Of a stretch of 64,000 nt of DNA, positions 56,498-64,000 are shown piece after piece. Where the stretch lies: contig NZ_JABUZG010000084.1 of NCBI RefSeq assembly GCF_014897815.1, forward strand, positions 62,001 to 126,000. Direction: 5' to 3'. The translations under genes were made by a program, and so were the position numbers. Source of the stretch: Psychrobacter sp. PG1. GTDB taxonomy: Bacteria; Pseudomonadota; Gammaproteobacteria; Pseudomonadales; Moraxellaceae. The notes under the pieces are model-generated. The model was not told where the DNA came from. It saw only the letters and a list, made by a program, of their open reading frames with translations, and searched no databases. Each line of letters opens with the position of its first letter. Position 1 is the stretch's first letter.

Positions 56498-56559
56498 TAG
56501 CTGTACCAAGGGCGCTATTTTGCTATGCTAGAGGCTCCCTTGGTTTCGGATGTTTCAAT

Positions 56560-57966
56560 ATGCTAACTACTCCAACCTCTTTGCCGTCTCCTACCACACA
56601 ATGGTCTCATCTCCTCAACTCGCAGCGTCTTGGTGCTGCCAAAAAGTTTAACACCAATACGAGTACTCGCTCTCAGTTTCACAAAGACTACGACAGACTG
56701 GTATTTTCTCACTCCTTTCGGCAGTTGAATCAAAAAACCCAAGTCCATCCATTAACCAATCAGCTCGGTATCCATACACGTCTGACTCATTCGCTTGAGG
56801 TCTCCTCTATTGGACGCTCTCTAGCAATGATGGCAGCAGAAAAGCTCCATGATAAATTGGCCAGCGGTCTACCAGCAGGCGTATCGCCAGCCGATGTCGG
56901 TGTCATTGTACAAGCAGCGTGCCTCGCTCACGATATTGGCAACCCGCCTTTTGGTCATGCGGGAGAGTATGCCATTCGAGATTGGTTTAGGCAGCCTGAC
57001 CCTCAAGCGATATTACAAAAGTTAAGTAGCAACGAGCGCTTGGACTTGCTGGCCTACGAAGGTAATGCACAAGGGTTTCGACTGTTGGCGCGTAATGAGC
57101 ACCATCCCGATAAAGGTGGTATGCGTCTCACTTGTGCGACCTTAGGCGCTTTTATGAAGTATCCGTGGCTTGCCTCTCACAGCAACGATGACAATGATAA
57201 ATACCATCAAAATGTACAAAAATTTGGCTGTTTTTATAGCGAGTCAGCACAATTAGAAGAGTTGGCAGCCTGTTTGCATTTACCGCGCTCAACACAGCAC
57301 GATGGTTTTGCACGTCATCCGCTGGCTTATTTACTAGAAGCGGCAGACGATATTTGCTATGCCTTGATCGATTTAGAAGATGGTATCAATCTCAATATGC
57401 TGACCTATAGTGAGGTTGCCGCCATATTTTATGAGCTGATTGGTAAGCGCCCTAACAGTATCAATCTGCCCGTACACATGTCTGTCAGGCAGAGCTTAGC
57501 GTCATTGCGAGCCCGTGCGATGATGCGCTTGGTCAATACCGTGACCGATGCTTTTGTCGCCAACAGTGATGCATTGCTGGCTGGTACACTACAAGGCAGT
57601 TTATTTACCCATTGTGATGCAAATGTGCAAAATGGCATCTTGCAGGCCAAGCAATTGGCACGTGAGAAAATATTCAATCACCCAAGCAAAGTACGTATGG
57701 AATTGATGGCCAATCAATGCTTGCACCGATTATTAGACGCCTTTATACCACTGGCTTGGACAAACGCAAAAGCTACCCCTATCTCCTTTGAGCAGCAGCG
57801 CCTACTCATGTTGTTACAGCCACATCTTGATGAGCATCGGCGGATATTATCAGATAATGTCTATCACAATATCTTAAATATATTGGACTTTATCACTGGG
57901 ATGAATGATCATGAGGCGTATCGATTGGCACAAGAGTTACAAGGCCATTGGGGTACGATGGTTTAA
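56560..57966 (+). CDS. dgt: Deoxyguanosinetriphosphate triphosphohydrolase (dGTPase)
   Basis: 468 residues. Hydrolyses dGTP (or dNTPs) to deoxynucleoside and triphosphate, controlling nucleotide pools. FNTNTSTRSQFHKDYDRLVFSHSFRQL, then the HD motif HTRLTHSLEVSSIGR, ACLAHDIGNPPFGHAG and NEHHPDKGGMRL cover the metal site. 62 bases after the lipoprotein gene. A 104-base gap to the next TetR gene holds an inverted repeat. Confidence 0.95.
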   Translation: MLTTPTSLPSPTTQWSHLLNSQRLGAAKKFNTNTSTRSQFHKDYDRLVFSHSFRQLNQKTQVHPLTNQLGIHTRLTHSLEVSSIGRSLAMMAAEKLHDKLASGLPAGVSPADVGVIVQAACLAHDIGNPPFGHAGEYAIRDWFRQPDPQAILQKLSSNERLDLLAYEGNAQGFRLLARNEHHPDKGGMRLTCATLGAFMKYPWLASHSNDDNDKYHQNVQKFGCFYSESAQLEELAACLHLPRSTQHDGFARHPLAYLLEAADDICYALIDLEDGINLNMLTYSEVAAIFYELIGKRPNSINLPVHMSVRQSLASLRARAMMRLVNTVTDAFVANSDALLAGTLQGSLFTHCDANVQNGILQAKQLAREKIFNHPSKVRMELMANQCLHRLLDAFIPLAWTNAKATPISFEQQRLLMLLQPHLDEHRRILSDNVYHNILNILDFITGMNDHEAYRLAQELQGHWGTMV

Positions 57967-58005
57967 AAGACCCGTGCAGGTCTAGTAAATTAACACAAGT
58001 TGCGT

Positions 58006-58032
58006 ATTTCAGTCGTATTTTTACGCTGAAAT
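58006..58032. promoter_or_regulatory. Inverted repeat upstream of a TetR gene, candidate operator
   Basis: ATTTCAGTCGTA and TACGCTGAAAT (one bulged base) with a 4-base centre end 38 bases before the 58071 start. The position fits TetR autoregulation. Not a terminator. Confidence 0.4.
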
Positions 58033-58070
58033 GAGTATGATAAACCCTTATTGGACAATTTTGAAATATT

Positions 58071-58751
58071 ATGAGCAGTCGCGAACAAAAGAAACTTCAA
58101 ACTCGGCACGCCTTTTTTAACGCCGTCCTTGATTTATGTATGACAGGGCAGTCTTTTAGCTCAATCAGCCTCCGGCAAGTAACGCGTGAGGTTGGCGTGG
58201 TGCCGACCGCATTTTATCGGCATTTCGATGACATGGAATCGCTTGGTCGAGCATTGGTGGTAGAAGAGCTAGGCGGTACGCTGGCGATCCTAAGCGATAG
58301 CTTGCAAATTGGGCGTAAACGTAGCTTTGATCGCCAAATTGCTAAGAGCATTCAGCTGTTCTTGTATATGGTCAGTGATCAGCCTTATTACTGGCAATTT
58401 TTAGTCAGTGAGCGCTACGGTGGCTCAGAAGCTGTACGCAAAGCCATTAACGAACTTGTCAAAAAACATGCTCAAAGCTTGGCTGATGATTTAGCGCTAC
58501 AGCCTGCTTTTACTCATATCAACGCCTATGACCGTCGCCTACTGGCTGAAGCTGGGGTAAATATGTTCTTTTCTTGGATTATCGATTGGTTGGAGCTGAC
58601 TTATACTGAAGACCATGATGATGAAATCGATCTGAATGAGATTGAAGAAAATAAACAGCTGATGCTCCATAATTGCACTCGCCAAGCACAGATGTTGTTT
58701 TATGGTGCTTATAACTGGAAATCTACGGAAGAGACGCACTTAGGAGATTAG
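58071..58751 (+). CDS. FabR-like TetR-family regulator
   Basis: 226 residues. DNA-binding part (about 8-60): REQKKLQTRHAFFNAVLDL, SSISLRQVTREVGVVPTAFYRHFDD. The layout of the second domain (DRQIAKSIQLFLYMV, YYWQFLVSERYGGSEAVR, ending CTRQAQMLFYGAYNW) resembles FabR, the repressor of unsaturated fatty acid synthesis genes. No fab or desaturase gene is adjacent, so its target is not shown. Weak ribosome binding site. A palindrome lies just upstream. Confidence 0.85.
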   Translation: MSSREQKKLQTRHAFFNAVLDLCMTGQSFSSISLRQVTREVGVVPTAFYRHFDDMESLGRALVVEELGGTLAILSDSLQIGRKRSFDRQIAKSIQLFLYMVSDQPYYWQFLVSERYGGSEAVRKAINELVKKHAQSLADDLALQPAFTHINAYDRRLLAEAGVNMFFSWIIDWLELTYTEDHDDEIDLNEIEENKQLMLHNCTRQAQMLFYGAYNWKSTEETHLGD

Positions 58752-58808
58752 GTGGCATCAGATATTCTACCGCGGCACTGATTGAGACTCTTTTTAGGTG
58801 GCTCAACG

Positions 58809-59876
58809 TTAGAAACTGGGTCTAAATGCCCATAAACGCTGTGTCACCACTTTAATTTCTTTGGCTTGTTTATTATTGCCACTCTCATTATTGCCATTAT
58901 TATTGTTAGGCGTGCTGTTATTCGCATTACTCCCTGCTGCCGCGCTAGCATCAGTCGCAATTTTACTAATCAGTACGGTTGCAAACCGTTGTCTTTGTTG
59001 ACCAAGACTTGCACTATCCGTTGCGGTAATAAGCGCCAAAAAGGCTTGGCTATCGACTGCGAGCAGTGGTTTTAACGCCTTTCGCTGATCATCATTCAAG
59101 CTGCTCAACATCGGCAATTTCCACACATCATCGATAGAGGCTAACGCCTGCTTTGCCCGCATATCGACCAACCCCTGCATCTGTTGGCTGGTTGCGCCAT
59201 CTATCAGTGCAGCCAGCAAAACTGGACTGGCAGTATTGACATTAATAGGCACATGATAAGGAACCGCCGTAATATAAGGACGTAGTGCCGCTAGTACTTC
59301 AGCATTTACCCCTCGAATCTCTTGCAATTGATCGACACTGACCAATGCTTGATTGGGCAAAGTCTTACTCGCTGAGCCACTTGATTGCTGAGCATAAACC
59401 ACACTCTCATCACCACCGTCTTGGTAAACGTCGCTATCCGTATCTTGATAATCAAGAACAGCAATGGCAATATCAGGTTCTAGATTTAATTGTGTCAACA
59501 GTCTTTGAAATATGGCTAAGGCGGCGCTATCAACCACGCCATTCTGATATAAGTTATTAATATTAAAACGACTGGCTTCATCACGCAATTCGATACTGAT
59601 GCTATGATTGGCTAAAAGATAAGGCGGTAATGGCTGCGCCCAAATGTCTTGCTCACTATCTGTGTCATTCAGCTTATCGTCAGCACGAATCATCGTGATG
59701 GCTAATTGCTGACCAGCATTGATATCTTGTGACAGCTGATTTTGATCAAACAATAAGCCGCTACGCCTAATAGCAATCTTTTGACTGGCAAGCATCGCCC
59801 CCGCCACCACGGTAATACTGACCACCAATAGTAAGATAGTGAGCAGCGCTACTCCGCGCTGAGAGTGCGCTGTCAT
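58809..59876 (-). CDS. gspK: Type II secretion minor pseudopilin GspK
   Basis: 355 residues. Prepilin leader HSQRG/VALLTILLLVVSI (cleaved after Gly8). Lacks the usual Glu+5, as is normal for GspK. The body has KLNDTDSEQDIWAQPLPP, LRDEASRFNINNLYQNG, AVLDYQDTDSDVYQDGG (a calcium-type loop) and VPINVNTASPVLLAALID. Tip component of the pseudopilus. The C-terminus has an Asn-rich run (NNSTPNNNNGNNESGNNK). End of the gspHIJK operon. Confidence 0.93.
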   Translation of the reverse strand: MTAHSQRGVALLTILLLVVSITVVAGAMLASQKIAIRRSGLLFDQNQLSQDINAGQQLAITMIRADDKLNDTDSEQDIWAQPLPPYLLANHSISIELRDEASRFNINNLYQNGVVDSAALAIFQRLLTQLNLEPDIAIAVLDYQDTDSDVYQDGGDESVVYAQQSSGSASKTLPNQALVSVDQLQEIRGVNAEVLAALRPYITAVPYHVPINVNTASPVLLAALIDGATSQQMQGLVDMRAKQALASIDDVWKLPMLSSLNDDQRKALKPLLAVDSQAFLALITATDSASLGQQRQRFATVLISKIATDASAAAGSNANNSTPNNNNGNNESGNNKQAKEIKVVTQRLWAFRPSF

Positions 59877-59915
59877 TAAATTAAACCGCCTTTATTATTG
59901 ACCCAATGGTACATG

Positions 59916-60770
59916 TTAAATATTACTTCCTGCATTGTTATTTACATTGCTATTCGGGTCGTCATTATTAGTCTTATCACTACTATCGTTATTGCTACCA
60001 TTGCCATTATTAGCAGCATTGTTATTGCTTTTATTGGTATTGTTAATTGATATTGGTTGGGGCGCAAGCGCCCACTGCCAAGTGATGGGCATATCCTGAT
60101 AAGTAAAATTGACAGTAATGCCTTTGGGCAATAAAACCACTGCTGGCTTGGCGTTTACGGCATTGGCCGTTTGCCCAGAGGTTGTCTTTGTACTGCTATT
60201 GCCGTTATTACTGCTGTCTGCATCTGGGAATTTGGTGCTCAGTTCAGGTAAATATGCTTGCCAACGCCCTGCGGTAACGCCTTCTAGCAATACACTGTCT
60301 AGGCTGATGCTATCGCGCCCACCATCGATGCTGGTATATTGGCGGCGAATTAAACGCTCATCGGCAAAAATGTATTCAATATGCTGGACACTCATGCTAC
60401 TTTGATAACGTGGATCGGGGTCGGCAAAACGAACAAAGCTGACATGCTCACCATCCAAGCTCATAAAAGGCCCAGGTACTGTTTCATTGGCTTGGGCGCT
60501 ATTGTTTGTGCTATCACTGGCATTTGTACTGTTACTTGTCACACTGATATTTTGAGTATTTGGTATTTGATAAGGGATAATTTGACCCATATCTTGCTGT
60601 AGCTGCAAATAAGCATATTGCAAAACAGCTAAGTTATCAGCATGAAATTGTGCACGTTCTCGGGCGCGGTTGACGCTATCAAACACCTGCCAGCCAGCCA
60701 CCGCCAACATCGCAAATATTGCCATGGCAACCATCAATTCAAGTAGCGTAAATCCACGCTGCGACTTCAC
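59916..60770 (-). CDS. gspJ: Type II secretion minor pseudopilin GspJ
   Basis: 284 residues from GTG 60770, which overlaps the gspI stop (GTGA) and has CTGGAGGCAATCC upstream. Leader KSQRG/FTLLELMVAMAIF with Glu+5. Body: ARERAQFHADNLAVLQYAYLQLQQD and GITVNFTYQDMPITWQW. A central Ser/Asn linker (about 76-94) and a roughly 45-residue Asn-rich C-terminal tail (NNTNKSNNNAANNGNGSNND, and more) are unusual for the family. Confidence 0.92.
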   Translation of the reverse strand: MKSQRGFTLLELMVAMAIFAMLAVAGWQVFDSVNRARERAQFHADNLAVLQYAYLQLQQDMGQIIPYQIPNTQNISVTSNSTNASDSTNNSAQANETVPGPFMSLDGEHVSFVRFADPDPRYQSSMSVQHIEYIFADERLIRRQYTSIDGGRDSISLDSVLLEGVTAGRWQAYLPELSTKFPDADSSNNGNSSTKTTSGQTANAVNAKPAVVLLPKGITVNFTYQDMPITWQWALAPQPISINNTNKSNNNAANNGNGSNNDSSDKTNNDDPNSNVNNNAGSNI

Positions 60771-61261
60771 GGATTGCCTCCAGACTGCCCTGCAATATCA
60801 GCGCCCAAACTGCTTAAGTCCAAACTACCAATGTCTTGCTCTGCATTGCTCAATATTACGTTGATATCCGTCACGGCTGTGCGCGTCTGTCCATCTATAA
60901 TGGGTGCGACAGCGATATTCACCTCTTTTAAAGCAGGCGTAATGGCATCATTGACCGTCATCACTACTTGCCAATCACGCCCTTGAGCATTGATTGTTTG
61001 TGTGCGATTGGCCGTCAGCCATGTCTCTTGGATACGCAAATCAGCGGCCGCGTTCTGTGCGACAAAATGTGCCAATGTACGTGTGCGTAAGACATCCACT
61101 GAGCTGAGATAGGCACTACTGGCACGGCTAGCAGCCACCGCAACAACTGCTAAAATTGCTAACGCTACCATTACCTCAATCAGAGTAAAGCCGCTTTCAT
61201 GCTTTGATAGCATTGGCTTTTTGTTTATATCAGCAGATATAATGCCATCCTTATCTATCAT
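60767..61261 (-). CDS. gspI: Type II secretion minor pseudopilin GspI
   Basis: 164 residues. Leader KHESG/FTLIEVMVALAILAVV cleaved after Gly24 (a longer leader than the usual 5-8). RTRTLAHFVAQNAAADLRI and TWLTANRTQT are family-like. It starts 3 bases after gspH stops and overlaps gspJ. Confidence 0.92.
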   Translation of the reverse strand: MIDKDGIISADINKKPMLSKHESGFTLIEVMVALAILAVVAVAASRASSAYLSSVDVLRTRTLAHFVAQNAAADLRIQETWLTANRTQTINAQGRDWQVVMTVNDAITPALKEVNIAVAPIIDGQTRTAVTDINVILSNAEQDIGSLDLSSLGADIAGQSGGNP

Positions 61262-61264
61262 CAG

Positions 61265-62092
61265 TTACAGTCCTTGTCCGATCGTCATACTACCATCAGG
61301 CATAATAGTAATGACCTCGCCCACCAGACGCGAATTGTGCAGCACCTCAATGGTGACAGGCGTTGCTTGCCCTGTACCAAACCATAATATCTGTGGGACT
61401 GCTTGATTGGCAAACCAAGGCTGCAATGTTTGTCCCTGTTCAGGCATTGATAGATTGCCAGCCTCCAAGCTTTGCACCCTTAAACTAACCCCAGCAGGTA
61501 ACTCTGGCAAACTGACTTCTGGCTCAATCTCCCAGCTAGGTACTGGCTGTTGCTTTCCCATCGCCCCCGACATATTTGTCAGGTCAGCAGACAATTCCAT
61601 CGAATTTTTAGGCGTGCTGTCCATGCTATTTGACGGGGTATCATTGGTCTGATAGGCAATATAAGGATTTGATAAAGTAACAATCACAGGAGCTACTTGA
61701 CCTTGTTTATCTGCTTGCAAGCTCAAACCCATCGGCTGCATACGCTCAGCAGACAACAACCGTACATAGCTCAACGAATCCGTTAGATGTTCATAAAAAG
61801 CACGGTTTTTACGCGACTCACTACTGCCCACCGACAAGCTCATCATGCCAGCAAAGATAGACAGAATAACGACCACCACTACAATTTCGACAAGGGTAAA
61901 GCCCTGCTGTGCCTGAGCAAAGTTTGAGGATTCATAAGGGGAAATGTGAGCGTTTCGTACTAGAAAGGATTTATGCTGATAAACCAGAGGTAAGAGACAT
62001 CTATCCGTGTTTTTATACTGCAAATATTGATGACTTAAGTGTGAATAGCAAGTGACCGCTGAGCTGGAAGGAATCTTGGCAGTGACCGGCAT
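61265..62092 (-). CDS. gspH: Type II secretion minor pseudopilin GspH with very long leader
   Basis: 275 residues. The prepilin cleavage motif AQQG/FTLVEIVVVVVIL is at residues 61-76, so the leader before cleavage is 64 residues, where most GspH leaders are under 10. The ATG at 62092 has TATAGGTGCAAT upstream, and no ATG or GTG lies between it and the cleavage site that could give a normal leader. SVGSSESRKNRAFYEHLTDSLSYVRLLSAER is the conserved body. First gene of the minus-strand operon; the major pseudopilin gspG and core genes are not in this window. Confidence 0.88.
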   Translation of the reverse strand: MPVTAKIPSSSAVTCYSHLSHQYLQYKNTDRCLLPLVYQHKSFLVRNAHISPYESSNFAQAQQGFTLVEIVVVVVILSIFAGMMSLSVGSSESRKNRAFYEHLTDSLSYVRLLSAERMQPMGLSLQADKQGQVAPVIVTLSNPYIAYQTNDTPSNSMDSTPKNSMELSADLTNMSGAMGKQQPVPSWEIEPEVSLPELPAGVSLRVQSLEAGNLSMPEQGQTLQPWFANQAVPQILWFGTGQATPVTIEVLHNSRLVGEVITIMPDGSMTIGQGL

Positions 62093-62267
62093 ATTGCACC
62101 TATAAACCTATGAGTAGGTTGTGGTATAAAGAATAAAACTATAATTGGGCGGTACAGCTGGTAAGCATATATCCATTTTTAGCATGGATGCACCGTGCTG
62201 CGATAACGAATATAGCAACACGAATTTAAAAAAATTGGGTTAAAAGACCATAAGTTAAACAAAGATA

Positions 62268-62951
62268 TTAATAACTGGTATTACGGTGCTCTTCTGACTC
62301 AGTATCGATTTGCTCGACCAACTCCTGCATATCTTCATCCATCACCTCATCGTCGGCCGCAGGATAATGGCTCGGCAACTCAAGCATTTGCTGAACGAAG
62401 GCATAACGCAGGGTATCACGGCGACCCAAATACCGCTGGTAAAAGCTTGAATTTAATAGTCCAGCACCGCCCTGACCCATCGCCCAAATCGAGGACAAAT
62501 AGTCGCGCGTGCTCAAACTACTGTGCTGCTCTTGTAAATACGCACTGATAATGTCAATCAAGCGTTTCATACGCTGACGGCGAATATCATATAGCTCACC
62601 AAATAAACGATTAAGACCCGTCACTGATGCAGCCAAACGCTCTTCGATTTGATTGAGCAACATGGCTTTTTGTGGATTAAATAACTGCTGAAAGATCATA
62701 CGAGCAACGCCTGCTGATGGACAATCATCAATACGATTAATCTCAAACAGTTGTTCTTCATAGCGGATAATAATACGCAAATAGAGTTCATCTTTACTGG
62801 AGAAATGCTTGTACAGTGTACCTTTAGCCAGATCCAGCTGGTCTGCCAAACTGTCTAAAGTAATATCACCATCGCCCGACTCAAGTAGCAATTGCTCTGC
62901 CATCGCTAAGATATTCTCTTCTCGTGCCTTGAACTGATGCTGACGACTCAT
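62268..62951 (-). CDS. TetR-family transcriptional regulator
   Basis: 227 residues. HTH: GDITLDSLADQLDLAKGTLYKHFSSKDELY (about 29-58). TAGGAGAGATT is a strong ribosome binding site. The acidic C-terminus (DEVMDEDMQELVEQIDTESEEH) is unusual. Target unknown; no transporter is adjacent. Confidence 0.88.
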   Translation of the reverse strand: MSRQHQFKAREENILAMAEQLLLESGDGDITLDSLADQLDLAKGTLYKHFSSKDELYLRIIIRYEEQLFEINRIDDCPSAGVARMIFQQLFNPQKAMLLNQIEERLAASVTGLNRLFGELYDIRRQRMKRLIDIISAYLQEQHSSLSTRDYLSSIWAMGQGGAGLLNSSFYQRYLGRRDTLRYAFVQQMLELPSHYPAADDEVMDEDMQELVEQIDTESEEHRNTSY

Positions 62952-63156
62952 AATCTCTCCTAAAACCTGACAAGATTAAGCATATGACCATCTTGTGGAT
63001 GAATGCATCGGCGACAAGCGTATAAGGTCATACAAAGTCTGCTCGAAAACCACCAAAGGAGATATGCTTATGTTTGCTAAATAGTCATTGATAATCATAG
63101 GCTTATGCTCCACATCATAAGTGCAAATAACCTAAAGCAACAGGACTGTATCATAA

Positions 63157-63172
63157 ATGACTGAGTGGTCAT
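63157..63172. promoter_or_regulatory. Short palindrome ATGAC-N6-GTCAT
   Basis: 5-base arms with a 6-base centre, between the tatD stop and the TetR gene promoter region (about 206 bases upstream of the TetR start). TetR-family operators often have a TGACTGA core of this kind. Weak evidence. Confidence 0.2.
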
Positions 63173-63184
63173 AGCATAACCATT

Positions 63185-63973
63185 TTAGTGATACTGTGCC
63201 AGTAAATTCTCAAAGTTTTTTGCAGTTAATACCCCAACATCATCGCTACTACAGCCATACATCTCTGCCAAACAACTGGCGACATACGGTACGTAGGCAG
63301 GCTCATTCGGTCTACCACGCTTGGGCACCGGTGCTAGATAAGGACTGTCAGTTTCGATAAGCAGTCTGTCTCTAGGCATGTTTTTTGCTGCATCTTTAAT
63401 CATTTGAGCACTTTTAAAGCTAACAATGCCCGAAAATGATATATAAAACCCTAAGTCAAGTGCACGCTTGGCCGTCTCCCAATCTTCGGTAAAGCAGTGA
63501 ATAATACCGTGTTCAGCGCCTTCTGATTTTAGGATATCAATCGTATCTTCTTTAGCATCACGCATATGAATGACGAGTGGCTTTTGCAGGCTTTGACTGG
63601 CATGAATATGACGAGCAAGACTGGCTTGCTGCTCTTTTTTGTTTTCCGTTGACCAGTAATAATCTAATCCTGTCTCCCCAATCGCCCATACATGGTCGGC
63701 ATCAGCGGTTTCGATCAAACGCTCAACCGTCGCTGATTGTAAGACACTAATGTCCTCACAAGGATGAATACCGACGCTCATGCCAAGATTTAGCGCCTCA
63801 TCGCTATAGGTGCTGACAATATGAGCAATCTCATCATATTCGGCAAAATCACACATAATTGCCATTGCCCGAGTGACATTGGCAGCTTTCATCGCGTCAA
63901 TCGCGCCAGACAATTGACCATCATACTTGGTTAAATCTAAACGATTAAGATGACAATGGCTATCAGTAAACAT
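63185..63973 (-). CDS. TatD-family metal-dependent deoxyribonuclease
   Basis: 262 residues. TIM-barrel metallohydrolase motifs: TDSHCHL at 3-9, metal-bridging Glu in IGETGLDYYW, His in VIHMRDA and IIHCFTEDW, and the terminal Asp in LIETDSPYLAP. Likely 3'-5' DNase or related hydrolase (TatD/YcfH/YjjV types not separable by eye). ACGAGATTACTT precedes the ATG. It may continue an operon from beyond the window end. Confidence 0.93.
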   Translation of the reverse strand: MFTDSHCHLNRLDLTKYDGQLSGAIDAMKAANVTRAMAIMCDFAEYDEIAHIVSTYSDEALNLGMSVGIHPCEDISVLQSATVERLIETADADHVWAIGETGLDYYWSTENKKEQQASLARHIHASQSLQKPLVIHMRDAKEDTIDILKSEGAEHGIIHCFTEDWETAKRALDLGFYISFSGIVSFKSAQMIKDAAKNMPRDRLLIETDSPYLAPVPKRGRPNEPAYVPYVASCLAEMYGCSSDDVGVLTAKNFENLLAQYH

Positions 63974-64000
63974 AAGTAATCTCGTTAATAAAAATGAATG

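Noticed and set aside
1..64000. CRISPR arrays, insertion sequences, prophage or integrase
   Set aside because: No regular direct repeats with spacers, no transposase or integrase motif and no phage structural protein was seen in any frame.

Overview
The window is a 64 kb piece of a low-to-moderate GC gammaproteobacterial chromosome. It most resembles Psychrobacter or a close relative in the Moraxellaceae, judging by protein style (a homodimeric-type AceE, a PpsR/PpsA pair, an SthA-type transhydrogenase, scattered minor pseudopilin genes), the AT-rich intergenic DNA and the asparagine-rich tails. This is recognition from memory, not a database search. I see no rRNA, tRNA, CRISPR array, integrase, insertion sequence or phage gene. 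Most of the window is chromosomal housekeeping with two or three accessory-looking segments.

Layout. 1-1935: 3' part missing (window edge) of aceE on the minus strand. 2566-13472: a plus-strand block of five exported proteins: three extracellular-type proteins with DUF11/SdrD-like folds, one 1777-residue protein with an adhesin-like N-terminal half and a very large C-terminal outer-membrane beta-barrel, and a helical periplasmic protein. This is the most unusual region. 13615-18194 (minus): a TetR regulator, an EEP-family phosphoesterase/nuclease, a glycine-zipper protein and glycerol kinase. 18817-25379 (plus): an export system of a TolC-like channel, a YihY/BrkB membrane protein, an HlyD-like adaptor and two ABC-2 permeases, but no ATPase. 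25509-28652 (minus): SthA transhydrogenase, a small DUF4377-like lipoprotein and PpsR, divergent from ppsA (29234). 31760-34212 (plus): an RDD/GYF_2 membrane protein and the ribosomal operon rpsF-rpsR-rplI.

34809-37292 (minus): cobT-cobS-cobC, the lower-ligand/nucleotide-loop part of cobalamin assembly. 37519-40034 (plus): a GntP-type permease followed by glycerate kinase, a glycerate uptake pair. 40074-45902: a Sel1-repeat protein, a LysR regulator divergent from a glyoxalase-fold protein, an ECHDC3-like enoyl-CoA hydratase, a tiny membrane protein, and a RidA plus FAD amino-acid oxidase pair. 46294-54346: a 1545-residue SF1 helicase with a Vsr/DUF559-like nuclease end (a candidate single-gene defence or DNA-processing protein), a secreted WG-repeat protein and a UvrD/Rep-like helicase. 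54720-58751: YchF, a histidine-rich MliC-like lipoprotein, a dGTPase and a FabR-like TetR regulator. 58809-62092 (minus): the type II secretion minor pseudopilins gspH-I-J-K. 62268-63973 (minus): a TetR regulator and a TatD-family nuclease.

Ten or so convincing intrinsic terminators separate these units, several of them working in both directions between converging genes. Where a longer reading frame was available from a TTG or an upstream codon, I chose starts by Shine-Dalgarno spacing, translational coupling or signal-peptide position and say so in each entry.
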